A stretch of 64,000 bases of DNA from contig JAFABI010000073.1 of the NCBI GenBank assembly GCA_023426125.1, positions 62,001-126,000 on the forward strand, written 5' to 3'. The position numbers and the translations under genes are program-made. This document shows positions 1 through 7,588 of this stretch, one piece after another. The notes beneath the pieces were generated by a model, which was given only the letters and a program-made list of their open reading frames with translations, ran no database searches and was not told the DNA's origin. Every line of letters begins with the position of its first letter. Positions within the stretch are counted from its first letter, which is position 1. The DNA is from Bacillota bacterium (lineage in GTDB: Bacteria > Bacillota > Clostridia > Acetivibrionales > DTU013).

Positions 1-1013
1 TATCGCCAAAGGAAATCATTCTTGGCGAAAATGCGAGCCTGAGCATGATGTATGATTCAATCGCCAGGGCGATGATGCTGGGAGTGTATGGAGGAGCAAA
101 ACCCTGGGGCAAGCAGCCGGCAGTTAAATTTCTTTGCCCCAGCCCCGGATATGACAGGCATTTTGCCATATGCCAGCTGCTTAACATTGAAATGATCACC
201 ATTGAGATGAAATCCGACGGTCCCGACATGGACAAAATCGAAGAGCTGGTAGCGGCGGATGAAGCAATAAAAGGCATCTGGTGCACTCCCAAGTACAGCA
301 ATCCGGAAGGGATTACCTATTCCGATGAAGTGGTGCGGCGCTTCGCAAATATGAAAATCAAGGCGGATGATTTCAGGATATTCTGGGATAATGCCTATGT
401 AGTACACCATCTTACAGACAAGCCCGATAAGCTGCTGAACATCATGCAGGCCTGCAAGGATGCCGGCAACCCCGACAGGGTCTTCATGTTTGCATCCACC
501 TCCAAGGTTACTTTTCCGGGTGCCGGCATAGCCGTAATGGCTGCCAGCGAAAACAATATTGCTTTTATAAAGAAACAGCTGGGAATCAGGACCATAGGTC
601 CAGATAAAATAAACCAGTTGAAGCACGTGGCTTTCCTGAAGGATATGAAAGGAATCGAAAGTCACATGAAGAAGCATGCCGAAATACTCAAACCCAAATT
701 TGACATGGTGCTGGATATACTGGAAAGCGAGCTTGGCGGCAAAGACATCTCCTGGTGGAACAAACCCAGGGGAGGCTATTTCATCAGCCTTGATACATTG
801 CCGGGGTGCGCCAGAGAGACTCTGTCAATGGCTTCCAATGCAGGCGTAATCATGACTTCGGCCGGAGCTACCTACCCATACGGCAAGGATCCCCAGGACA
901 GGAACATTCGAATCGCTCCCACCTTGCCTCCGGTTTCAGAGCTTAAGAAGGCTATGGAATTGCTCTGTGTATGTGTGCAGATTGCAAGCGTAAAAAAGCT
1001 TCTGGCAAATTAA
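1..1013 (+). CDS. Aspartate aminotransferase-type PLP enzyme, 5' end cut by window
   Basis: A PLP-dependent aminotransferase running off the left edge; codons are in frame from base 3 and the visible part is 336 residues. Sequence such as the NPEG segment (CTPKYSNPEG), the lysine in the ASTSK stretch that should hold PLP, and a GGYFISLDTLPGCA-type C-terminal part fit the 'MocR-like/type Ic aspartate aminotransferase' family (the group of Mycobacterium Rv3722c), which moves the amino group of aspartate to 2-oxoglutarate in the cytoplasm. This is family knowledge; the substrate is inferred. The missing N-terminal part is probably about 90 residues. The stop is followed by a weak inverted repeat (CTTCTGG/CCAGAAG, about 1002-1026). 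Downstream is purB on the same strand, but 750 bp of repeats, a promoter and a terminator separate them, so they are probably not one operon. Confidence 0.8.
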   Translation, partial: SPKEIILGENASLSMMYDSIARAMMLGVYGGAKPWGKQPAVKFLCPSPGYDRHFAICQLLNIEMITIEMKSDGPDMDKIEELVAADEAIKGIWCTPKYSNPEGITYSDEVVRRFANMKIKADDFRIFWDNAYVVHHLTDKPDKLLNIMQACKDAGNPDRVFMFASTSKVTFPGAGIAVMAASENNIAFIKKQLGIRTIGPDKINQLKHVAFLKDMKGIESHMKKHAEILKPKFDMVLDILESELGGKDISWWNKPRGGYFISLDTLPGCARETLSMASNAGVIMTSAGATYPYGKDPQDRNIRIAPTLPPVSELKKAMELLCVCVQIASVKKLLAN

Positions 1014-1189
1014 GGAGCACCAGAAGTTATATTTTCGCCAGTGCTAAACATTGTGGCTCCAAAATGGTATTAAGCATTAGGATACCGACCGATGAATCAT
1101 ATTTTTTTTATAGTATGCCTGCAACCGCAAAAGGCGGCCGTAGACAGCCGCACCTCCGGTGCATGGTAGGAGTTCATCGCTAAATATAC

Positions 1190-1218
1190 TTGATTTGTCG
1201 ATGGCAGAGTAATATAAT
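1190..1218 (+). promoter_or_regulatory. Candidate sigma-A promoter in the gap before purB
   Basis: TTGATT at 1190-1195 and a perfect TATAAT at 1213-1218 are separated by 17 bp. It would start a transcript near 1225 that meets an intrinsic terminator about 120-150 nt later (1346-1376), giving a short RNA or a leader for purB. No known riboswitch consensus was recognised. Confidence 0.5.
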
Positions 1219-1246
1219 GGTTTCGGGTTTCCATCTTTCAAAGGTT

Positions 1247-1301
1247 CGGGGACACACCCGCTTAGTCACGGGTCACGGGATATAAGCAGCGAATGTCCCC
1301 G
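1247..1301 (+). repeat. Family D palindromic repeat (GGGGACACACCCG...GAATGTCCCC)
   Basis: A 55-bp hairpin-forming element that begins CGGGGACACACCCG and ends GAATGTCCCCG; its ends pair with each other. The same pattern occurs at 1386-1733 (tandem), 16620-16742 (two copies, other strand) and 59856-59909. It lies between the candidate promoter at 1190 and the terminator at 1346. Confidence 0.65.
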
Positions 1302-1345
1302 TTTGAATGGATGCCTTGAATCAATCTCATATTCATAATGTTTTG

Positions 1346-1376
1346 GCGGGATTCTCATGATCCCGCGCTTTTTTTG
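1346..1376 (+). terminator. Intrinsic terminator
   Basis: A 7-bp GC-rich stem (GCGGGAT/ATCCCGC) with a short loop is followed by GC and a run of seven T. It would stop the short transcript starting near 1225, or readthrough from the aminotransferase gene. Confidence 0.75.
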
Positions 1377-1385
1377 TGGTATAAT

Positions 1386-1733
1386 GTGAAGGGACACACC
1401 CGCATGAGGTATTCCTCAAGGGCCGAGCCATGAAGAATGCGTTACGGGTCCAGGGAATGTCCCTTTTTGAAGAGTGAAGGGACACCACACGCACGAGGTA
1501 TTCCTCAAGGGTCGAGCCATGAAGAATGCATTAGGGGTCCAGGGAACGTCCCTTTTTGAAGAGTGAAGTGACACCACACGCACGAGGTATTCCTCAAGGG
1601 CCGAGCCATGAAGAATGTGTTACGGGTCCAGGGAATGTCCCTTTTTGAAGAGTGAAGGGACACACACACGAGGTATTCCTCAAGGGGCAAGTCATTAAGT
1701 AATTGTTATGGGTCCAGGGAACGTCCCTTTTCA
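1386..1733 (+). repeat. Tandem array of four 82-89 bp family D units
   Basis: Four direct repeats start at 1386, 1474, 1563 and 1652. Each unit runs from GTGAAGGGACAC through an ATGAGGTATTCCTCAAGG-like core to GGGTCCAGGGAATGTCCCTTTTTGAAGA; the last copy is shorter and more diverged. Within each unit the first bases (AAGGGACA) can pair with the last (TGTCCCTT), so every unit can fold on its own. Apparent minus-strand reading frames across the array are by-products of the repeat period. The array ends about 30 bp before the purB start codon. Confidence 0.85.
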
Positions 1734-1763
1734 ATAATAGAGCAGATATTGGAGGTACCAATT

Positions 1764-3191
1764 TTGAAAAATACTTACGAGAGCCCCTTTAACGCCCGAT
1801 ACGCCAGCAAAGAGATGCAGGAGCTATTTTCCGGCGATATGAAATTCAGGACCTGGCGAAGGCTTTGGATCGCTCTTGCGGAAGCAGAAATGGAATTGGG
1901 ACTCGGGGTCACACAGGAACAAATCGATGAATTGAAAAAGTTTAAGGACGATATCAACTATGAAGTAGCCGAGAAGAAAGAGAAGGAAGTACGTCATGAC
2001 GTCATGGCACATGTACATGCCTATGGGGAACAATGCCCAAATGCAAGGGGGATAATCCATCTAGGCGCGACTTCCTGCTATGTAGGCGACAATACGGATA
2101 TCATCGTAATGACGGAAGCCCTCAGGCTGATCAGGGGAAAGCTGGCGGCAGCGATCAAAACCTTGGCGGAATTTGCTTTGAAATATAAGGACATGCCCAC
2201 GCTGGGATTTACCCACTACCAGCCCGCTCAGCTGGTTACAATAGGGAAAAGAGCCTGTTTGTGGATCCAGGATCTTTTAATCGATTTGGAGGATCTGGAA
2301 TATGTGCTTTCCGGAATGAAGCTGCTTGGAAACAAGGGGACTACCGGCACTCAGGCAAGCTTTATGGCCCTTTTTGACGATGATGGAGAGAAGGTTAAAA
2401 AGCTGGAGGAGCTGATTGCCAAAAAAGTCGGCTTTGACAATGTTTATCCGGTGTCCGGACAGACCTATACCCGCAAACAGGATAGCCGCGTGCTGAATGT
2501 TTTGAGCGGCATAGCCCAGAGTGCATATAAATTCAGCAACGATATAAGGCTGCTGCAAAGCATGAAGGAAGTGGAAGAACCCTTTGAATCCAAACAGATA
2601 GGTTCGTCTGCCATGGCTTACAAGCGCAATCCCATGCGTTCCGAAAGAATCTCTTCTCTTGCCCGGTATGTGATTGTCGACGCTCTGAACCCGGCCATTA
2701 CAGCCTCAACCCAATGGTTTGAAAGAACGCTTGACGACTCGGCCAACAGGCGAATAAGCGTTCCGGAGGCTTTCCTGGCGGTGGATGCGATTCTTAATAT
2801 CTATATGAATGTAGCCGATGGCCTTGTAGTTTACCCGAAAGTTATAGAAAAACATGTAATGGAGGAGCTCCCTTTCATGGCTACTGAAAATATTATGATG
2901 GAAGCCGCAAAAAGGGGAGGGGACAGGCAGGAGCTTCATGAGCGGATAAGGATACATTCCATGGAGGCTGCAAAACAGGTGAAGCTATTCGGCAATGCCA
3001 ATGATCTGATTGAAAGAATTGCAGGCGACGCTGCATTTGGAATGAGCTTTGATGAAATTATGTCGGTAATGGAAGCCAAAAACTATATCGGCAGGGCGCC
3101 GCAGCAAGTTGAGGAATTCGTCAAGGAGCACGTCATGCCGGCTCTTTCAGACATTCAAACAAGCGATATCCATGCAGAGCTAAAAGTATAA
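1764..3191 (+). CDS. purB: Adenylosuccinate lyase
   Basis: Adenylosuccinate lyase, a cytosolic homotetramer of the fumarase/aspartase superfamily. It removes fumarate from SAICAR and from adenylosuccinate in purine synthesis. The superfamily signature SSAMAYKRNPMRSE is plain near residue 290, and catalytic-histidine regions (RHDVMAHVHAYGEQCP and GFTHYQPAQLVTIG) are present. At 475 residues it matches the longer, animal-like PurB type rather than the roughly 430-residue Bacillus type. I chose the TTG at 1764 because GGAGGT lies 7 bp upstream; the in-frame TTG at 1749 overlaps that ribosome binding site. No other pur genes are near, so purB is solitary here. An intrinsic terminator follows. A tandem repeat array sits directly upstream and may influence its expression. 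Confidence 0.95.
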   Translation: MKNTYESPFNARYASKEMQELFSGDMKFRTWRRLWIALAEAEMELGLGVTQEQIDELKKFKDDINYEVAEKKEKEVRHDVMAHVHAYGEQCPNARGIIHLGATSCYVGDNTDIIVMTEALRLIRGKLAAAIKTLAEFALKYKDMPTLGFTHYQPAQLVTIGKRACLWIQDLLIDLEDLEYVLSGMKLLGNKGTTGTQASFMALFDDDGEKVKKLEELIAKKVGFDNVYPVSGQTYTRKQDSRVLNVLSGIAQSAYKFSNDIRLLQSMKEVEEPFESKQIGSSAMAYKRNPMRSERISSLARYVIVDALNPAITASTQWFERTLDDSANRRISVPEAFLAVDAILNIYMNVADGLVVYPKVIEKHVMEELPFMATENIMMEAAKRGGDRQELHERIRIHSMEAAKQVKLFGNANDLIERIAGDAAFGMSFDEIMSVMEAKNYIGRAPQQVEEFVKEHVMPALSDIQTSDIHAELKV

Positions 3192-3216
3192 GGATAGAGA
3201 GGGAATGACCTTCTTG

Positions 3217-3248
3217 AAAACGCAGTGGAGTAATCTGCTGCGTTTTTT
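3217..3248 (+). terminator. Intrinsic terminator of purB
   Basis: AACGCAG and CTGCGTT form the stem, followed by six T. Just upstream, GGGAATGACC..TTGAAAA looks like the decayed 3' end of a family D repeat. Confidence 0.75.
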
Positions 3249-3266
3249 CCTCTGTACAAGGATGAG

Positions 3267-3403
3267 GTGACTATTCTCAGTTACCCCGGTCGTCATTGCG
3301 AGGAGCAAAGCGACATGGCAATCTCTGCTTCTGACTGAAAGCATTTATTTAATTGCCGCGCTCCACTTCGTTTCGTTCGCAATGACAGTAGCTGAATAGT
3401 CAC
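3267..3403. repeat. Family E repeat (CGTCATTGCGAGG...) nested in a second inverted repeat
   Basis: The core has CGTCATTGCGAGGAGCAAAGCG at one end and TTCGCAATGACA at the other, a dispersed repeat type seen in many bacterial genomes. Outside it is a second inverted repeat, GTGACTATTC..CAG and CTGAATAGTCAC, which defines the full 137-bp unit. A related copy is at 28114-28247. The rest of the 343-bp purB-gntR gap holds only the purB terminator and the gntR promoter. Confidence 0.75.
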
Positions 3404-3443
3404 AGGATGAGAAATATCCGTAAAAAAATATTATTTTATAATG

Positions 3444-3472
3444 TTGAAATAAGACAATATATATATTAAAAT
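3444..3472 (+). promoter_or_regulatory. Candidate promoter of the GntR gene
   Basis: TTGAAA (3444-3449) and TAAAAT (3467-3472) with a 17-bp spacer in a very AT-rich stretch, about 60 bp before the GntR start codon. Confidence 0.45.
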
Positions 3473-3534
3473 TAGTAAAGATGTAATAATGTGCTGCCAT
3501 GCTAGCAATATCCACATGTTCAGGGGGAGAAGAA

Positions 3535-4278
3535 ATGATTAACAAGTACAGTAATGTTCCTCTATATTCACAGTTGAAAAACATGATTATAGAAAAGATT
3601 GAAAGCGGTGAATATGGGGAAGAAACCAAGATTCCCTCGGAACAGGAACTGTGCGAGCAATATGATATAAGCAGACCCACGGTCAGACAGGCGGTAAGCG
3701 AGCTTACCAGCAATGGCTATCTGTATAAGGAAAAGGGGAAGGGAACCTTTGTAGCAAAAACCAAATCCAAGGTTGATATTAAAAGCTACTCGGGTTTTAC
3801 CGATTCCATTCTTGACAGCCAGGAGCCGGGCAAACATAATATCATTTCCTTGAAAAACATCAGCAGCAACGGCTTGAAATGCCTGGAGGACGTCTTCGGA
3901 GCTTCCGCCGGGTATAACCAGCAGCACGGCTTTGCCGAGATTAAATATATCGTTACACAGAAAAATGACGTCCTGTCCTATAACATTTCATATATACCCT
4001 TGGGCTTATTTCCCGGGATAATTGAAGATATAAAGGCCGACAAGCCTTCCTATGAGATCCTCAGGGGAAAATATCCTCTACTGCCCGTTAAGACGAAAAG
4101 CACGATGGAGATCATTTATACAAGCCAGGAGGATGCACAGTACCTCCATGTACAGACAGGCAATGCACTGATTAAAATAGAGAATATCCTATACTCAAAA
4201 AGCGGACAGGTCGTGGAATTTATTGTTGCAAAATACAGGGCCGACAAATGTAAGCTTATGTTTGAGAACAACAAATAA
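3535..4278 (+). CDS. GntR/HutC-family transcriptional regulator
   Basis: A 247-residue DNA-binding regulator. Residues about 8-75 form the GntR winged helix (PLYSQLKNMI...KIPSEQELCEQYDISRPTVRQAVSELTSNGYLYKEKGKGTFV). The rest matches the UTRA effector domain typical of the HutC subfamily, which binds a small molecule, often a sugar phosphate, amino acid or related metabolite. The effector and targets cannot be told from sequence. The ATG at 3535 is used because GGGGGAG lies just upstream; the in-frame start at 3499 lacks a site. It stands alone between purB and a convergent gene, so no obvious local target operon. Autoregulation would be usual for the family but no operator palindrome was identified. 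Confidence 0.9.
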   Translation: MINKYSNVPLYSQLKNMIIEKIESGEYGEETKIPSEQELCEQYDISRPTVRQAVSELTSNGYLYKEKGKGTFVAKTKSKVDIKSYSGFTDSILDSQEPGKHNIISLKNISSNGLKCLEDVFGASAGYNQQHGFAEIKYIVTQKNDVLSYNISYIPLGLFPGIIEDIKADKPSYEILRGKYPLLPVKTKSTMEIIYTSQEDAQYLHVQTGNALIKIENILYSKSGQVVEFIVAKYRADKCKLMFENNK

Positions 4279-4320
4279 TTTTCTGGATTACTGGATTATC
4301 TGATATTTCACATAGAGCAG

Positions 4321-6072
4321 TTATTTGATTTTTATGCCCCAGATTTTGCTTCCTCTGGTGCCTATAACGATCATATCGTCATACACGGCGGGAGATGCTT
4401 CCATGTTTGCTTCAAGAGGCAGAGAATCAAGCTTCTTGCCGGTACTGCCTTCAAAAAGGTTCATGTAGCCGCCGGAATCACAAACAATCAAATAGGATTT
4501 GCCTTCTTTGGTATAGACGGCTACAGGCGAGCTCCAGCTATAGTACTTCATATTAACCTTCCAGATTTCCTGCCCGGTCTTCCGGTCAAGTGCAATCAAA
4601 GCACCGCCGTTTTTGGTCTCTGTTTTGGCTATGCTGTAAATTACCAGGTCACTGATATCATGCTTTCCCAGTACAGGGGAGGCAAGGGCTCCGCCGTTGG
4701 TATGGGAATCGTAGAAGCAGGGAACTTTCTTCTCCCAAATCAATTCCCCCGTGAGCGCATTCAACTTTTTTATATAGGAGGCTCCCCCCTCCTGATGATG
4801 GTCAACTTCATTGGCAGTATAGAGGAAAACTCCGGAAGCCGTCTCTTCAAATACCGTGGTGCTGTCGGTATCATCATTGACATCCCTGATCCAGACCGTT
4901 TCAAGGGTGTTAAGGTCAACACACTGGAAAAGGCCGCTGTTATCGGCAAAATAAATAAAGTTTTTATAGATTGCCGGGGAATTTTCTATCCCGATTTTTG
5001 AGCTTATGGGAGAATGGTAGCGATATTTAACAAGCTCCGGCTGAATGGAAATGGCCTTCTTCTCCGGCTGGAAATGCGTATTAAGCTTGCCGGAATAGAG
5101 TATGCCGTTTTCACCGCACAGAACCAACGAATCGGTTTTGGCGTCTATCAGCGCGCCTGAATCGAAAGCGCCCCAGTATCTATATTTGTCGGGATCCATC
5201 CCATCCAGAAAAAAAAGCTGTTTTTGGTTGATCAGGTTAAAAATTCTGTAACCTATGGGGATTTTTTTGCCTTCCACCTCCGGTATGCCCTGGCCGGCAT
5301 AAAGAAGGGGATAGCCCCTGGGATCTATGGTAACGCTGCCTTTATGGGGGGAGCCTACATTGATTGGAGGCCGTGTAGGCTTGCCGTCATCAAGATCGAG
5401 AAAATAGATATTGCCATCCAGCGTCGCATAAATAATTTCTTTCAAATCAGCCTTTTTCTTTTTTTCCGGCGTGATATTCATCATATCTCTAACTTCATCG
5501 GACCATTTTACAATGGCCGGCTGACCATTCCAGCCCACGCCTGTCCATATGTCAATTTTGCCGTTTTTTACAAACCAGACCTTCTCCAGCTTTTCAAGCT
5601 TAACATCCGCAAAGCCATAGCTGCCGGAGTCCCTGTAATTATTTCCCCTAAAGCAGGTAACGCCTTCCAGGCTGGAATATTTATCCGGTATGGGAAATTC
5701 GATATCGTAGGGTCTTCGATACCCACTGACTGGCTTTCTGTCTACCAGGACCTCGGATGAAAATCCTTTAACCTGCCAGGGTAGGTTTTCCAGGGGAATG
5801 GTGATTAATGGTTTCTCAGGTTCGGGGGTCCGTGCGGCGGTATTGTTCCCGTCATCCGGACCGGGAGTGGGATCCGTATTTACAGGGTCGTCTTGAAATC
5901 CCTTGTTAATCGCTTCCACAGCATCCGAATTATGTGAATAAAGATTGCCAAGATACCTGACGCCGTTAATACCGATCGCTCCACCAAGGCAAACAGCGCT
6001 TAGAATGACAATTAACAATAGTAATTTTGAAAAAATCGAGTTCCTTTTTTTATATCTTTTAACCCGGCTCAT
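4321..6072 (-). CDS. Membrane-anchored PQQ-type beta-propeller protein
   Basis: A 583-residue protein with a basic N-terminus and one hydrophobic segment (about residues 15-37), then a low-complexity Pro/Thr/Asp linker (about 55-85) and a large extracytoplasmic domain. That domain has repeated motifs of the PQQ-like/WD-like propeller type (for example YATLDGNIYFLDLDDGK, LYAGQGIPEVE, LVVYSIAKTE-like and ALDRKTGQEIWKVNMKYYSWSSPVA), where blades carry a T/D-G-x-x-x-W pattern. Members act as outer-surface scaffolds or binding proteins; no PQQ cofactor is implied in clostridia. No catalytic residues were recognised, so the function is unknown. It is convergent with the GntR gene and divergent from the recombinase gene. 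The start gives a normal signal-anchor. Confidence 0.7.
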   Translation of the reverse strand: MSRVKRYKKRNSIFSKLLLLIVILSAVCLGGAIGINGVRYLGNLYSHNSDAVEAINKGFQDDPVNTDPTPGPDDGNNTAARTPEPEKPLITIPLENLPWQVKGFSSEVLVDRKPVSGYRRPYDIEFPIPDKYSSLEGVTCFRGNNYRDSGSYGFADVKLEKLEKVWFVKNGKIDIWTGVGWNGQPAIVKWSDEVRDMMNITPEKKKKADLKEIIYATLDGNIYFLDLDDGKPTRPPINVGSPHKGSVTIDPRGYPLLYAGQGIPEVEGKKIPIGYRIFNLINQKQLFFLDGMDPDKYRYWGAFDSGALIDAKTDSLVLCGENGILYSGKLNTHFQPEKKAISIQPELVKYRYHSPISSKIGIENSPAIYKNFIYFADNSGLFQCVDLNTLETVWIRDVNDDTDSTTVFEETASGVFLYTANEVDHHQEGGASYIKKLNALTGELIWEKKVPCFYDSHTNGGALASPVLGKHDISDLVIYSIAKTETKNGGALIALDRKTGQEIWKVNMKYYSWSSPVAVYTKEGKSYLIVCDSGGYMNLFEGSTGKKLDSLPLEANMEASPAVYDDMIVIGTRGSKIWGIKIK

Positions 6073-6404
6073 AACATGATATCCTTAAAAATATTATAAA
6101 ATTCTATAAAAATATTATAAAATTCTATTTTATAGCGTTGCATGAATGCTATAAATTCTATTTTACTTTATATTCTTTTAAAAAGAAAGAGAATACAAAT
6201 GAATATGGATCTGATGAATGTGAATCTATAGCTTAAAACGTTGGAAAAAATAAATGCTCTTTCAGGGGAAGCCCGGGAAATTTTATGGCTAATTACACGA
6301 AATAAAAATTTCGTGTAATTGGGTGGAGGAGAAACCGGAATTATTGAAAATCAAAGCTTTTTAGTATATGATTAACTATATCAAATGATATTGAGGTTTT
6401 ACAT
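6073..6404. other. AT-rich divergent intergenic region with direct and inverted repeats
   Basis: A 332-bp gap between divergent genes. Near 6089-6130 the stretch AAATATTATAAAATTCTAT is present twice in tandem. At 6291-6320 lies a perfect inverted repeat (13-bp arms AATTACACGAAAT, 4-nt loop) without a T run. A good promoter for the recombinase gene lies at 6344-6372. No coding capacity was seen. Confidence 0.6.
6344..6372 (+). promoter_or_regulatory. Candidate promoter of the XerC-type gene
   Basis: TTGAAA (6344-6349) and TATGAT (6367-6372), 17-bp spacer, 33 bp upstream of the ATG. Confidence 0.6.
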
Positions 6405-7400
6405 ATGAAAAACATTTCGGATTTTGAAATGCCTTTTATTTTACGGGATTTTCTAAACTATCTTCAAACCATCCGTGGAAAATCCGTAAATACCGTTCAG
6501 GTTTATTTCTATGACCTGCGGTTGTTTTTTCGTTTTCTTAAGCTTCATAACCGGCTGGTTGATAAAAATGCCGCATTCAATGAAATTGATATTTCCGACG
6601 TTGACATCGAGCTTATAAAAAATGTCACATTAAGCGATCTGTATTCTTTCATGTCCTACGTCAGCAACAACCGTGACAATACTTCCCATGCCCGCGCCAG
6701 AAAAGTTGCAAGCCTCAAATCCTTTTTCAATTATCTTTCCAATAAAGCCAGGCTTATTTCTTCCAACCCTGCCAGCGAGCTGGAATCCCCAAAAATTGTA
6801 AAAAGGCTGCCGAGGTATTTAAATATTGAAGAAAGCAAACAGCTTCTGTCTGCAGTATCCGGCGAATATCCGGAACGGGATTTCGCAATGATTACACTTT
6901 TTTTAAATTGTGGAATGCGGTTGTCGGAATTGGTCGGTATTAACCTCAGCAACATAAAAGACGGCAATCTTACAGTGATCGGCAAGGGCGACAAGGAACG
7001 CACCATACCTCTGAATAACGCCTGTCTTCAAGCTCTTGATGCATACATCCCCGTTCGACCGGTGAACGGCGTCAAGGATAGAAATGCACTATTCTTAAGT
7101 GAACGAAAACAGCGAATCAGCAAGGAGTCCGTCCAGAAGATCGTCAAAAAATACATCAAAGACGCCGGGCTTGACCCGCAAAGGTACTCGACTCACAAGC
7201 TCAGGCATACTGCGGCAACCTTGATGTACAGGTATGGAAATGTTGACATAAGGACCTTACAGGAACTGCTGGGACATGAAAGCATAGCAACGACGGAGAT
7301 TTATACCCATCTGGGCAAACAGCAGCTCAAGGATGCGGTAGACAGCAATCCCCTGTCTGATTTCAAAAGGCCTGATCCTGATAAGGAAATTGAAAGCTGA
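6405..7400 (+). CDS. xerC: Tyrosine recombinase, XerC/XerD type
   Basis: A 331-residue tyrosine recombinase. The N-terminal core-binding (SAM-like) domain covers about residues 10-115 and the catalytic domain about 135-315. The full catalytic set is visible: R172 (CGMRLSEL), K194 (GKGDKERT), H264 and R267 (HKLRHT), H291 (LLGHESIAT) and nucleophile Y300 (EIYTHL). Such enzymes resolve chromosome dimers at dif with a partner, or act as integrases. Length and the closely spaced C-terminal boxes fit XerC/D rather than phage integrases, and no phage genes or att-like repeats are near. Whether it is the housekeeping Xer or an additional recombinase is not decidable here. It has its own promoter and is followed by repeat elements, then a convergent gene. 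Confidence 0.85.
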   Translation: MKNISDFEMPFILRDFLNYLQTIRGKSVNTVQVYFYDLRLFFRFLKLHNRLVDKNAAFNEIDISDVDIELIKNVTLSDLYSFMSYVSNNRDNTSHARARKVASLKSFFNYLSNKARLISSNPASELESPKIVKRLPRYLNIEESKQLLSAVSGEYPERDFAMITLFLNCGMRLSELVGINLSNIKDGNLTVIGKGDKERTIPLNNACLQALDAYIPVRPVNGVKDRNALFLSERKQRISKESVQKIVKKYIKDAGLDPQRYSTHKLRHTAATLMYRYGNVDIRTLQELLGHESIATTEIYTHLGKQQLKDAVDSNPLSDFKRPDPDKEIES

Positions 7401-7423
7401 CCAAACCGTAGATTACTTTATAT

Positions 7424-7446
7424 GGACGCGCAATGCGCGCCCCTGC
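7424..7446. repeat. Family C half-element (GGACGCGCAATGCGCGCCCCTGCA)
   Basis: One arm of the dispersed family C palindrome, in the gap between xerC and the convergent pit gene. Compare full elements at 10883-10994, 30155-30232, 46723-46870 and 52093-52173. Confidence 0.65.
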
Positions 7447-7475
7447 ACTTCTGCATATTTTGCTATTTAACGAAT

Positions 7476-7588
7476 AATACAGCGTAAACTTCATTTTTAA
7501 TGAGCATTTATGCGCCTTGCAGGAATAATCGCGAATGCCTTAACGCGTTATTTCTGCAAGAATAATTCAGTTGTTTACGCTGTAGTAC
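7476..7588. repeat. Family A element with 12-bp terminal inverted repeats
   Basis: About 113 bp bounded by TACAGCGTAAAC and GTTTACGCTGTA. The interior shares long stretches with the copy at 31774-31888 (CATTTATGCGCCTTG, then an inner stem around AATAATCGCGAA/GCGTTATT). Its right end reads TGTAGTACTA, which on the minus strand supplies the TAG stop codon of the pit gene. Looks like a non-autonomous, MITE-like or structured-RNA element. Confidence 0.75.

Noticed and set aside
57..677. 206-codon open frame on the minus strand inside the aminotransferase gene
   Set aside because: Antisense shadow of a clear coding gene; no ribosome binding site and no recognisable protein.
1196..1345. Purine riboswitch before purB
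   Set aside because: An AATATAATGG..TTTC stretch looks similar at first, but the conserved core of the purine aptamer is not there.
1505..1690. 61-codon minus-strand frame over the tandem repeats
   Set aside because: It exists only because the repeat period keeps the frame open; the protein repeats itself in step with the DNA.
1386..1733. Possible CRISPR array
   Set aside because: The repeat is the whole 88-bp unit; there are no variable spacers of fixed length and no cas genes.
6405..7400. Integrase of a prophage or integrative element
   Set aside because: No phage or transfer genes, no direct-repeat attachment sites; box spacing fits chromosomal Xer proteins.
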